DNA of 64,000 nt from Polaribacter sejongensis (GCF_038024065.1 NZ_CP150667.1:248001-312000), one strand, 5' to 3'. Shown: positions 27,810-37,606, counted from the stretch's first letter. The notes: a model not told the origin generated them from the letters alone. A program made the numbers and translations.

Positions 27810-30134
27810 ATGTATAGAAACATGAAAATAAAAATAGTACTTGTTGTTTGTTTACTTTGTTTTGTAACACTTAATGGACAGAATGTAAATTCTAGTGTTT
27901 CTCGTTCTAATAATAAAGTGAAATCTAAAATAGATTGGCCATCATTTATGAGTCAACATGATTTAGTTTGGGAAGATATTCCGAAGCAATGGGCAGAAGG
28001 AGCCTTTGTTGGAAATGGTCAGTTAGGAATGATGTTGTATGCTAAATTAGATGAAAATCGATTTAACTTTCATGTGGGACGTCAGGATGTAACAGACCAT
28101 AGAAAAGCACCAAACAGAAAAACATCTATGGGTGTAAAAGGTACTAATTTATTAGATTTTTCTAGATTGGATATTGGAAAAATGGTTTTACATCCCGCAG
28201 GGAAAATTAAAACAGCAAGATTACGACAAGATTTATGGAATGCAGAAATACGAGGAACTATTATTACTGATTTAGGAGAAATAAAATTTCGTGCATTTAC
28301 TCCATACAATGATAAAGTACAAGTTATTGAAGCTTCTTCTACAGAAAGAAAAAACGGTGTAAAAATTCCTTTTTCTTGGGAATGGTTGCCAGGTGATGCT
28401 TCTTGTTCTAGAGCAGTGATTAAGTACGAGAGATATAAAGATGAGTACAAAATGAACCCTTATAGTCCAGAAATTAAGGTTACAGATAAACATGCTGTTT
28501 GTGTACAAAAATTAGAAGCAGGTGGAGATTATGCTACAGCTTGGTCTGAAGTAAAGTCAAAAGATAAACAAAAAAGCACAATATATATATCAACAGCAAA
28601 CGAAGTACCTGCTTTAGATGTTTCTGCAGGTGTTGCGATACATAATGTTAATGAAGCAAAAAAAATAGGATTAAAAAAAATAGAGAAATCACATCGTGAG
28701 TGGTGGCATAATTATTTTAAGAAATCTTTTTTAAGTTTTCCAGATGCTAGAATGGAATCATTTTATTGGATTCAGTTATATAAAATGGCAGCAAGTTCTC
28801 GTGCAGATGGACCCGCTTTAGACTTAATGGGACCTTTCTTTAAAAATACTTCTTGGCCAGGGCTTTGGTGGAATCTTAATGTTCAACTTACGTATTGGTC
28901 TTTTAATGCTAGTAACCATCAGGATATCGCTATAAATTTTATCAAACTAATTGATGATCATTTTGAGTATCAAATTAAATATAAATCTGGTAAAAATTTA
29001 GGAGATTTTGCTTGGGCTACACATAATTATTGGATGTATTATAAATTTCAAGGTGATGAAGCTTCCATTCTTAAAAAATGGGTACCTAAAGCAATGAAAA
29101 TTGCAGAAATTTATGAGCAAAAATTAGAAAGAAATCCAAAAGGTCAATTAGAACTTAAACCTATGGGATCTCCAGAATACATGGGTTTTAAATCTTTTAA
29201 AAACACCAATTACAATTTAGCTATTTTACGTTGGTTGTTAAATAGTTTAATTGATGCTAGTGAGAAAGCAAATGAGAATAGTATAGAAGTAGCACATTGG
29301 AAAGAGTTATTAGTAGATCTTATTCCGTATCCTGTAGATGAAAATGGATTAATGATTGGTAGTGATCAACCGGTAGATATATCACATCGTCATTATTCTC
29401 ATCTTTTAGCCTTATATCCATTGTTTCAATTAGATCCTAATTCAGCAAGAGATAGAGATTTAGTAGTAAAATCTGTTTTACATTGGCATAATATAGAAGA
29501 AGGAAAAGGATTAGCAGGTTACTCATTTACAGGAGCATCATCATTATACGCTGCATTGGGTATGGGAAATGAAGCTGTAGCTGTTATGCAAGATTTTTTA
29601 GATGCTAATATTGGAAAAGCACATTTTTTAACCAACACCTTTTATATGGAAGGAACAAACCCTGTTGTAGAAACTCCATTAAGTGGTGCTGCTGCTATTA
29701 TGGAATATAGTTTGCAAAGTTTGGGAGAAGAAATTAGAATATTTCCGGCCTTACCTAAAGATTGGAAAGAAGCTTCTTTTAGAGATTTATTAGCAAAAGG
29801 AGGTTTTGAAGTAAGTGCTTCTATGAAAGAAGAAAAAGTAGAATGGGTTGTTATTAAAAGTTTATCGGGTCAACCTTGTGTAGTACATATTCCTGGATGG
29901 AATGGTATTTCATCAGATATAAAAACAACAATAGAAAAAGTAGCGAAAAGTAAATTTAAAATTTTGCTTAAAAAAGGAGAAACGATAGTTTTAAGTCCTG
30001 AAGGAAAAAAAGTAGAACCTGTATTAAAAGCTGTACTACACTCAAAATCTAAAATTAATTATTTTGGAATAAAAAAAGGAGCTTCACGTAAACCATTATT
30101 AGAAGAACCTATTTTAGAATACAAGAAGCAATAG
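27810..30134 (+). CDS. Divergent GH95-like (alpha/alpha)6 protein
   Basis: This secreted 774-residue protein has a signal peptide (core IVLVVCLLCFVTL, likely cut after LNG or Q). The first ATG (27810) is used; an ATG at 27822 is as likely. An N-terminal beta-domain (WAEGAFVGNGQLGMMLY) and a helical toroid with WWNLNVQLTYWS (Asn355, Asn357) and HRHYSHLLALYP resemble GH95. Against the neighbouring canonical GH95, the QEW segment that holds the catalytic Glu is replaced by LMIGSDQPVD, and the DGNFG aspartate aligns with ETPLSG. So the usual alpha-fucosidase or galactosidase mechanism may not apply. It could be a new specificity, a related clan member, or a non-catalytic binder. It lies 8 bp before the GH95 gene. 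Confidence 0.75.
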   Translation: MYRNMKIKIVLVVCLLCFVTLNGQNVNSSVSRSNNKVKSKIDWPSFMSQHDLVWEDIPKQWAEGAFVGNGQLGMMLYAKLDENRFNFHVGRQDVTDHRKAPNRKTSMGVKGTNLLDFSRLDIGKMVLHPAGKIKTARLRQDLWNAEIRGTIITDLGEIKFRAFTPYNDKVQVIEASSTERKNGVKIPFSWEWLPGDASCSRAVIKYERYKDEYKMNPYSPEIKVTDKHAVCVQKLEAGGDYATAWSEVKSKDKQKSTIYISTANEVPALDVSAGVAIHNVNEAKKIGLKKIEKSHREWWHNYFKKSFLSFPDARMESFYWIQLYKMAASSRADGPALDLMGPFFKNTSWPGLWWNLNVQLTYWSFNASNHQDIAINFIKLIDDHFEYQIKYKSGKNLGDFAWATHNYWMYYKFQGDEASILKKWVPKAMKIAEIYEQKLERNPKGQLELKPMGSPEYMGFKSFKNTNYNLAILRWLLNSLIDASEKANENSIEVAHWKELLVDLIPYPVDENGLMIGSDQPVDISHRHYSHLLALYPLFQLDPNSARDRDLVVKSVLHWHNIEEGKGLAGYSFTGASSLYAALGMGNEAVAVMQDFLDANIGKAHFLTNTFYMEGTNPVVETPLSGAAAIMEYSLQSLGEEIRIFPALPKDWKEASFRDLLAKGGFEVSASMKEEKVEWVVIKSLSGQPCVVHIPGWNGISSDIKTTIEKVAKSKFKILLKKGETIVLSPEGKKVEPVLKAVLHSKSKINYFGIKKGASRKPLLEEPILEYKKQ

Positions 30135-30142
30135 AATTAAAT

Positions 30143-32647
30143 ATGATTGAATTAAAAAATAAGAAGATTTTATGTAGGTTGCTTTTGGTTTTAATCTGTT
30201 TTTTTTTAGTGAATTGTAATACTAAAATAGAAGAAGGTGAGGTTTTAAACGAAGCTTTAATTTTAAAATATAAAACCCCAGCAAAAGCATGGACAGAAGC
30301 TTTACCTATAGGAAATGGTAGGCAAGGAGCTATGATTTATGGAGGAGCGTTGGTAGAACATATTCAGTTGAATGAGAATACATTGTACTCTGGAGAGCCA
30401 TCTTCTACTTATAAAGGAACCAATATTAGACCAACTTACAATAAGGTAATGCAACTTTTAGCTTCGGATAAATATACTGAAGCAGAAAAAATTATGAAAA
30501 CAAATTGGTTGGGTAGACTTCATCAAAGTTATCAACCTTTTGGAGATTTATATTTTCACTTTAAAGGAGATTCAATCTCTAATTACGAGCGAACTTTAGA
30601 TATAGAAAATTCTGTTTCTACAGTTAACTATCGCTCTCAGAAAGTAAATTATAAGCGAGAAGTTTTAGCGAGTTATCCTGATAATATAATCGCTATAAAA
30701 ATTTCTTCGGATAAAAAAGAAGCTATTTCTTTTGATACTTTTTTAGAATCTCTACATCCTACAAAAATAATAGTAGAAGGAAAGACTATTATTTTAAAAG
30801 GTCAGGCTCCGGGTTTTGTATTAAGAAGAAGTTTAGAAAATGTAGAGAGTAATGGTGATGAACATAAATATCCAGAAATTTTTAATAAAGATGGTTCTAG
30901 AAAACCTTTTGCAAAACAAGTACTTTATGGAGATGAGGTTTCTGGTAAAGGAATGTTTTTTGAAGCAAGACTTGAAATTAAAAATAAAGGAGGAAAAATT
31001 GTAGCTACAGAAAAAGGACTTTCTGTTTCCGATGCAGATGAGGTAGTCGTGCTTTTATCAATGGCGACTAGTTTTAATGGTTTTGACAAGAGCCCAAGTA
31101 CGCAAGGAAAAGATCCTGCCAAGGTAAATGAGCAAATTTTATCAGAATTAAAAGATAAAACCTACAACCAAATAAAAGCAACTCATAAAAAAGATTATTC
31201 AAATTTGTTTAATCGTGTTCAGTTTTCGTTAGAAAATCAAGCATCTACTCTAGATATTTCTATAGATGCTCGTCTTAAAAATTATGCAACAATTCCAGAT
31301 TTAGACCTAAATACATTGTTGTTTCAGTACGGAAGATATCTTATGATTTCTGGTTCTAGAGCAGGAGGGCAGCCATTAAATTTACAAGGTATTTGGAACG
31401 ATAAGGTTATTCCGCCATGGAATTCTGCCTATACAATGAATATAAATGCTCAAATGAATTATTGGCCTGCAGAAGTAACCAATCTTTCAGAATGTCATGA
31501 GCCATTTTTTAGATTGGTAAAAGAATTGGCTATTACAGGTAAAGAAACTGCAAGAAATATGTACGGAAATCCTGGTTGGGTAACGCATCATAATACTGAT
31601 ATTTGGAGGCCTTCTTATCCTGCGGATAACGCAGTAATGTATTCTTATTGGCCTGTTGGTGCTGGTTGGCTTACAAGTCATTTGTGGCAACATTATCAGT
31701 TTACAAATGATATTACATTTTTAAAAGAAGAGGGGTATCCTTTATTAAAAGGTAGTGCAACTTTTTTTGCGAGTTGGTTGGTAGAAAATAAAGAAGGGTA
31801 TTTAGTAACACCAGTGGGTACATCACCAGAAAATAAATTTTATTATGATGAAAAGCATTCATCTACAGTAAGTGCTGGTGGAACCATGGATATGTCTATT
31901 ATAAGAGAAAATTTTGAAACTGTTATTAAAGCATCTAAAATATTAAATGTTGATGCAGGTTTTAGAGCCTACATAGAAAAATTGATGCATAAACTTCTGC
32001 CTTTTAAAATAGGTGAAAGAGGACAATTACAAGAATGGCAATCAGATTTTTTAGAAACCGATGCGCATCACAGGCATTTATCTCATTTATATGGTTTTCA
32101 TCCAGGAAATCAAATAACAAAAGAGAAAACACCAGCACTTTTTAAAGCCGTTCATAAAACGTTAGAATTACGAGGAGATGAAGCTACCGGTTGGAGTATG
32201 GGATGGAAAATTAATTTTTGGGCAAGAATGCAAGACGGTAATCATGCTTATAAAATTATAAATAATTTATTTTCTTTTGTTGATGAAACAAGTAAACATA
32301 GACATGGCGGGTTGTATGCAAATTTGTTTGATGCGCATCCACCATTTCAAATAGATGGTAATTTTGGCTATACTGCAGGTGTTGCAGAAATGTTGTTGCA
32401 AAGTCATACAGAAGAAATACATATTTTACCTGCACTTCCTGATGCGTGGTCTACGGGTTCTATTAAAGGATTAAAAGCAAGAGGAAATGTTGTTGTAGAT
32501 ATAATTTGGAAAGATGGCAAACTGATGAAAGTATCTTTAGAATCATTAAAAGATCAAATAGTGTTTGTAAAATATGGAGAGTTTAAAAAGAGTATTGAAT
32601 TAAAGGCAGGGGAAAAAGAGGTTTTAGATGTAGCATTTTTTTATTAA
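30143..32647 (+). CDS. GH95 alpha-L-fucosidase or alpha-L-galactosidase, lipoprotein
   Basis: GH95 enzymes are inverting exo-hydrolases that remove terminal alpha-L-fucose or alpha-L-galactose. The 834-residue protein has a lipobox (LVNC, Cys25), so it is membrane-anchored. The N-terminal domain starts at AWTEALPIGNGRQGAMIYGG. The catalytic set is intact: TMNINAQMNYWP (Asn433, Asn435), QEW (Glu631) followed by HHRHLSHLYGFHPG, and DGNFG (Asp738), as in bifidobacterial AfcA. It indicates fucose or L-galactose branches on the glycan. No fucose isomerase or kinase genes are in the window. It shares the transcript with the divergent GH95-like gene upstream. Confidence 0.92.
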   Translation: MIELKNKKILCRLLLVLICFFLVNCNTKIEEGEVLNEALILKYKTPAKAWTEALPIGNGRQGAMIYGGALVEHIQLNENTLYSGEPSSTYKGTNIRPTYNKVMQLLASDKYTEAEKIMKTNWLGRLHQSYQPFGDLYFHFKGDSISNYERTLDIENSVSTVNYRSQKVNYKREVLASYPDNIIAIKISSDKKEAISFDTFLESLHPTKIIVEGKTIILKGQAPGFVLRRSLENVESNGDEHKYPEIFNKDGSRKPFAKQVLYGDEVSGKGMFFEARLEIKNKGGKIVATEKGLSVSDADEVVVLLSMATSFNGFDKSPSTQGKDPAKVNEQILSELKDKTYNQIKATHKKDYSNLFNRVQFSLENQASTLDISIDARLKNYATIPDLDLNTLLFQYGRYLMISGSRAGGQPLNLQGIWNDKVIPPWNSAYTMNINAQMNYWPAEVTNLSECHEPFFRLVKELAITGKETARNMYGNPGWVTHHNTDIWRPSYPADNAVMYSYWPVGAGWLTSHLWQHYQFTNDITFLKEEGYPLLKGSATFFASWLVENKEGYLVTPVGTSPENKFYYDEKHSSTVSAGGTMDMSIIRENFETVIKASKILNVDAGFRAYIEKLMHKLLPFKIGERGQLQEWQSDFLETDAHHRHLSHLYGFHPGNQITKEKTPALFKAVHKTLELRGDEATGWSMGWKINFWARMQDGNHAYKIINNLFSFVDETSKHRHGGLYANLFDAHPPFQIDGNFGYTAGVAEMLLQSHTEEIHILPALPDAWSTGSIKGLKARGNVVVDIIWKDGKLMKVSLESLKDQIVFVKYGEFKKSIELKAGEKEVLDVAFFY

Positions 32648-32679
32648 TTGACTAACAGAAAAATAAATAATATAGATAT

Positions 32680-34056
32680 ATGAAAAAAATAATTAGCGTT
32701 TTGTTATTACTAATAGTGGTATTTTCAATGAAAGCAGAAAACAGTTCTCGTGATACTATTTTTATAAAATCATTAAATAAACTGGCTCATTATGCAGGGA
32801 AAAGTAATGTTTTGGTTAAAATGAAGCCAGGTGAATATACTATTAGTGCTATTAAAATTGGAGGGTTAAGTGTCTTTAAACGAGATAAAACAAGTAAAAG
32901 AAAAGATGATTTTAGAATTGGTTCATTAATTCACTTTTCAGGAAACAATAGTAGTTACTTTTTGTCTGGTGTTGTTATAAATATAGATGCAAAACTTCAT
33001 AATAATTTTAGTAAGAGTGAGTTTAGTGAAGTACTAGTAAGTGGCTCTAATAATTATATAAACGGATTAAAAGCTAGAGATATTGGTGAACATGTTCCTG
33101 CTAATAGAGTACAAATGTTGCGAATAATGGGAGATAATAATACTATAGAAAATGCAGATTTATTTGTGCATGGATCTACTCCTTATGGCTATGGTCATTT
33201 ATTAGGTAAAGGTAAAAATGCATTAGTGCCTTTGCATAAACATTCTGTTTTATTGGTTGAAGGGACAAATACAAAATTATTAGGATGTAAAGTTGTTACG
33301 CACGCTTATGGACATGGTATTTTTATGCAAGGTGCAGTAAATACGCTATTAAAAGATTGTTATGTTGAAGGAAAAATGAGAGCAACTAACGATATGTTAG
33401 CAGAAACTTCTGGTTTAGCTTTTGATGCTGGTTTTAAAAGTGATTATCCTCCAGGAAAAATTATGCCTAATCAAATTAAATCATTGTCGGAAGATGGTAT
33501 TAGAACTTATGGATCTGGCGGACTAAATGGACGAAGAACAAAAGGAGTAACAGTTATAAATTGCACGGTAAAAAATATGCGATCAGGTTTTGATTTAAGT
33601 GCAAATTTACCGCCAACAAAAGTTGTAGGGTCTACAGCTATTGGTTGTCAGGAAAAAGGATTTTCTATAGGAACAGATGGTGTTATTAAGGATTCTAAAG
33701 GAGATGCTATGTATGGACCTATTATTACTTTTGTAGGAAATAATGTAAAAAATTGTGTAGTAGATTTAGAACTTGTAGATACTGTAAGTACATATAATGT
33801 TTCTCGTTTAGCAGAAATTAATGGATCTGGTCACCAAATAACCTTTCGAAATTATCAAGGAAACAAGCGTAGTATTGTATCTCCAATAGTGTTTGGTGAA
33901 TCTTTTTGGAACGATGTTCATCGATTTAGAATACCTGATGCAAAGCATGGAGATTATTCTGGAGCAGCAAATATTAAGCTTTTTAATTATACAGGAATGC
34001 CAGTTTTATTAAATGATTTAACGAGTAATTGTACGGTTACTAATATTGATAAATAA
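32680..34056 (+). CDS. Parallel beta-helix secreted protein, candidate polysaccharide lyase (paralogue B)
   Basis: This 458-residue protein has a cleavable signal (MKKIISVLLLLIVVFSMKA) and no lipobox, unlike its lipoprotein paralogue at 19726. It shares the same beta-helix blocks: TPYGYGHLLGKGKNAL, THAYGHGIFMQGA, LKDCYVEGKMRATND, MLAETSG, FKSDYPPGKI, LSEDGIRTYG, NMRSGFDLSA, CQEKG and DSKGDAMYGP. The two must have arisen by duplication and then taken different locations (soluble against anchored). The molecular activity is unassigned. It is the last gene of the GH95 cluster before a 290-bp gap. Confidence 0.75.
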   Translation: MKKIISVLLLLIVVFSMKAENSSRDTIFIKSLNKLAHYAGKSNVLVKMKPGEYTISAIKIGGLSVFKRDKTSKRKDDFRIGSLIHFSGNNSSYFLSGVVINIDAKLHNNFSKSEFSEVLVSGSNNYINGLKARDIGEHVPANRVQMLRIMGDNNTIENADLFVHGSTPYGYGHLLGKGKNALVPLHKHSVLLVEGTNTKLLGCKVVTHAYGHGIFMQGAVNTLLKDCYVEGKMRATNDMLAETSGLAFDAGFKSDYPPGKIMPNQIKSLSEDGIRTYGSGGLNGRRTKGVTVINCTVKNMRSGFDLSANLPPTKVVGSTAIGCQEKGFSIGTDGVIKDSKGDAMYGPIITFVGNNVKNCVVDLELVDTVSTYNVSRLAEINGSGHQITFRNYQGNKRSIVSPIVFGESFWNDVHRFRIPDAKHGDYSGAANIKLFNYTGMPVLLNDLTSNCTVTNIDK

Positions 34057-34346
34057 ATATTAGATAATATCATTATAAATTTAAGATTGATTTTTACAGT
34101 CAAAAAAATAACTATAATTAATTTTTCATTTCATTTACAAGACAGAAAAATACTGTTTTTTTTCTTTCTAATTTAAAATAGAAGGAAAACGAGAACTGTA
34201 ATTTGTATATCTATAATTTTAAGATTAATAATCTAAAAACCCCTTTATAGCTTAGGTAATAGGGTACTATGTTAGATAATTTGATGTATAAGTTAGATTT
34301 TATAATGTTGTTTTTTTTTAGTTTTATAAAAAAATAATAACTAATT

Positions 34347-37300
34347 ATGAAAACAAAATTACTTCTCTATTTAATAGTGTTTTTTTCAATGTTTACAAAA
34401 GCACAAAACTTTGTGCATCCTGGATTAAATCATAAAAAATCAGATTTAGAAAGGATGAAACTCCAAATTGAAGCAGGTATTGAGCCCTGGGCTAGTTCCT
34501 ACAAAAGTTTAGCGGCAGATATTTTTTCTCAGCATACCTATATTGTAAAAGGAAATACTTCTATGACGGTTCTTGCTAGAGATAGCAATAGTGGACCAAA
34601 TAAAGCTGCGTATGAAGATGATATGACGGCCGCTTACCAAAATGCATTAATGTGGTGGATGACTAACGATCAAAAACATGCAGATAAAGCTATAGAAATT
34701 TTAAATGCATGGGTAAATCTAAAATCAATACCAGGTATTCCTCTTGATGTAGGTTTATATGTAGCGCCTATGGTTAATGCTGCGGAGTTAATTAAACACA
34801 GTAATGCTGGTTGGGCAGAAGCAGATATGCAAAAATTTAGCGACATGCTTGTGTATCCTGGGTATTCTAATACTACCGTTCCGGAAGGAGCCTTTAATGA
34901 TAATCATACTTTTTATTGGGGTATTTATAATGGAGATCCTAAACGAGCAGGAAATCAAGAATTAGCAGCTTATAAAGGGATGATGTCTATGGGTATTTTT
35001 CTTGATAACGAGTTAATGTATCAACGTGCTTTAAGATATTTAAGTGATCAAGATCACCATCCAGATGATTTACCTTATGAGGCAGGACCAAAGACAACAA
35101 CATCAATAATTTCAGATAATGGTTTTTTAATTAGTTATAACTGGTCACAACAATTTACCATTCCAGATTATGGGTATGACGGAGTTATAACCAATTATAT
35201 TTATGATAACGGACAGAGTCAAGAAAGTTCAAGAGATCAAACACATGCCATGTATGGTGTGTCTTTAACAGCTCAAATTGCTGAAATAGCATGGAATCAA
35301 GGAGATGATTTATACAGTTTAGCTGATAATAGAATTTTATTAGGATTAGAATATCATTTAAGATACAATTTAACTTACGAGAATGAGTATGATGGTGTTT
35401 TAGAACCTTGGGAACCAACCGTAGAAAATGGTTTATTTTATCAGAAATTACATAGAACTGCTCGTGGAAAATCATTAAAAATAAACCCTTATTCAGGATC
35501 GGATAATACTAGAGTTCTTAGAGGTTTAAATATTACAAGACCATATTGGGAAACCCCATTGAATCATTATAAGGATCGTTTAAATTTAGATCCAGAAAAG
35601 TATAAATGGTTACAAAGAGGACGAGATTTAAATATTGAAAAAACAGGAGATTATGAGGTTCGTTCAGAAAGTCGAACAGATACTCCTGGTTGGGGAGCTT
35701 TTACCCATAGTAGAACAAGTAATTGTCCGGGAGACCCAATTAATGGGTTCGATACTGATGGATTACCAAATTACAATATGAATACATTACCAATGACAAT
35801 TGAGGCTGAAAATTTTGATTATTTTCCTATAATCGGTCAAGGTCGTACCTACAATGATATTTCTTCAAGTAATACAGGAGGAGTGTATAGAACTGATGAA
35901 AATGTAGATTTAAAAGAATCTTTAGAAGGAGGTTATAGTATAACTAATATTGAAAATGGAGAATGGTTAACTTATACTGTAAATGTGCCAGCAAACGGAA
36001 CTTATGATATTTCTATAAGATATGCCGCAGCAAATGGTAATGGTAAAATAAAATTTAATTTTGGAGGTGAAGATGTTACTACAGATGTTAATGTTCCTTT
36101 TGGTTCTACAAATTCAACAAGTCTTATAGATTGGAAAGATTTTACGGTAGCAACTAATGTTTCTTTAACGAAAGGTGTACAAGCTTTAAAAGTTTTATTT
36201 AGTGGAGCTAATAATTCGTTCGAACTTAGTAATATGAACATAGAAATTAATACTTTATCTTGTATAGATTCTGTTGATACAGACCTTAATTATGCACAGG
36301 GTGTTAATTATAAATACTATGAAGGCACATGGAGTGAACTTCCAGATTTTACTTTAGAAACGGTTGTTAAAACAGGCGAAATTTCTACAATTGGTTTATC
36401 TGAAGCGACAAGTACAGATAATTATGGTTTTGTATTTGATGGGTATGTTTATGCTGCTAAAGATGGTATGTATACATTTTATACAAATTCTGATGATGGT
36501 TCTAGATTGTCTATAGCAGGTGTTTCTATTCTTAATAATGACGGATTACAAGAAGCATCAGCAAATATCTGTTTAAATGAAGGATATCACAAAATAAGCG
36601 TCGAATATTTTACAGCATCAGGAGTTAATAGTTCTTTATCTGTATTGTATGAAGGGCCTAGTATTTCTAAAAAAATATTGCCCATTTATTTAGAAGAGGC
36701 AAAAGTTGCCGGCCAATTTGAATTTCTTTTTGAAACAAATAATAATTTTGAAGGATGGTCTAGCTTTAATAATCCAGGAACAACTTCGATGAGTGTTACT
36801 TCTGGAGCGCTACAGGCAACCTATGCTGCTGCTGCAGGATATTTGGGAATTCAATATCCAGCAGATTTAGAGTTTAGTAGTGCGCATCCTTATGTTGCTA
36901 TTAAAATAGATCATTTACCAGCAGGAAGAATGGCTTTTTATATGGCTAATGGTTGGTATAATAATGATAAAGAAGGGTTTTCTAGTTTAGCGAATACAAC
37001 TCTTAATAATTCTGGTATTTATGTGTATGATTTAAGTGCCAATGGTCCAGGTTTTGGTAGTAGCGCTAAGAAAATATTTACTGATAATGAAAACTATACA
37101 GATACTAATAGAATTATATTTCTTATTGATGAAAATGATACTAGTAGTACTTCTAACTCTACGTATAACGACATAGAATGGATTAAAAACTTTGCTTCAA
37201 TTCAAGATATAATTGACTATGCAGGTGTAACATTAGCCGTTAATGATGTACAAAAAGAGGTAATATCTATGTATCCTAATCCAGTAAAAAGTAGTTTTAC

Positions 37301-37481
37301 TATTACCAATCATTTAGGTGCTAATGTAGAAATATTTGATATGGTTGGTAGATTAATGTTGAAAAGTAGCATTAAAAGTAATAAGCAATCTATCGATATA
37401 AATCATTTTAAGAAAGGTATGTATTTAATTAGAGTCAATTCTAATGGTAGCATTTTAAGTAAAAAAATACTTAAAATGTAA
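34347..37481 (+). CDS. Modular T9SS-secreted lyase: alginate-lyase-fold + CBM6 + PA14 + DUF4979-like
   Basis: This secreted 1044-residue enzyme has: signal peptide (about 1-19), an Alginate_lyase-type (alpha/alpha)-toroid (about 25-380) with FNDNHTFYWG (Asn186, His187) and SSRDQTHAMYG (Arg296-His300), and a CBM6 (about 483-634, starting MTIEAENF). A PA14-like domain follows (about 645-785, FYTNSDDGSRL), then a DUF4979-like domain (about 789-960) shared with the SusE-position lipoprotein. The C-terminal T9SS sorting domain (about 970-1044) starts MYPNPVKSSF. The catalytic fold is that of PL5, PL38 and similar families, so the substrate may be alginate, glucuronan or another uronate glycan. It is the most extracellular enzyme of the locus and probably makes the first cuts. 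A separate promoter in the upstream gap is likely. Confidence 0.88.
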   Translation: MKTKLLLYLIVFFSMFTKAQNFVHPGLNHKKSDLERMKLQIEAGIEPWASSYKSLAADIFSQHTYIVKGNTSMTVLARDSNSGPNKAAYEDDMTAAYQNALMWWMTNDQKHADKAIEILNAWVNLKSIPGIPLDVGLYVAPMVNAAELIKHSNAGWAEADMQKFSDMLVYPGYSNTTVPEGAFNDNHTFYWGIYNGDPKRAGNQELAAYKGMMSMGIFLDNELMYQRALRYLSDQDHHPDDLPYEAGPKTTTSIISDNGFLISYNWSQQFTIPDYGYDGVITNYIYDNGQSQESSRDQTHAMYGVSLTAQIAEIAWNQGDDLYSLADNRILLGLEYHLRYNLTYENEYDGVLEPWEPTVENGLFYQKLHRTARGKSLKINPYSGSDNTRVLRGLNITRPYWETPLNHYKDRLNLDPEKYKWLQRGRDLNIEKTGDYEVRSESRTDTPGWGAFTHSRTSNCPGDPINGFDTDGLPNYNMNTLPMTIEAENFDYFPIIGQGRTYNDISSSNTGGVYRTDENVDLKESLEGGYSITNIENGEWLTYTVNVPANGTYDISIRYAAANGNGKIKFNFGGEDVTTDVNVPFGSTNSTSLIDWKDFTVATNVSLTKGVQALKVLFSGANNSFELSNMNIEINTLSCIDSVDTDLNYAQGVNYKYYEGTWSELPDFTLETVVKTGEISTIGLSEATSTDNYGFVFDGYVYAAKDGMYTFYTNSDDGSRLSIAGVSILNNDGLQEASANICLNEGYHKISVEYFTASGVNSSLSVLYEGPSISKKILPIYLEEAKVAGQFEFLFETNNNFEGWSSFNNPGTTSMSVTSGALQATYAAAAGYLGIQYPADLEFSSAHPYVAIKIDHLPAGRMAFYMANGWYNNDKEGFSSLANTTLNNSGIYVYDLSANGPGFGSSAKKIFTDNENYTDTNRIIFLIDENDTSSTSNSTYNDIEWIKNFASIQDIIDYAGVTLAVNDVQKEVISMYPNPVKSSFTITNHLGANVEIFDMVGRLMLKSSIKSNKQSIDINHFKKGMYLIRVNSNGSILSKKILKM

Positions 37482-37568
37482 ATAAGGCTAATTTAAAAAA
37501 GCGAATCAATTTCTTTAGAATCATTAAAACAGGAATAAATTATTTCTTTTTATTCTAAAATTTTAAGC

Positions 37569-37606
37569 AACCTTAATCTATTCATTAAATAGATTAAGGT
37601 TTTTTT
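37569..37606 (+). terminator. Terminator at the end of the uronate PUL
   Basis: A perfect 14-bp stem (arms 37569-37582 and 37588-37601) with a 5-nt loop runs into a T-tract. It lies 87 bp after the lyase stop. Confidence 0.85.

Noticed and set aside
28082..28508. Two minus-strand open frames inside the GH95-like gene
   Set aside because: They lie wholly within a well-supported coding frame and show no domain or signal of their own. Similar antisense frames elsewhere in the window were left out for the same reason.
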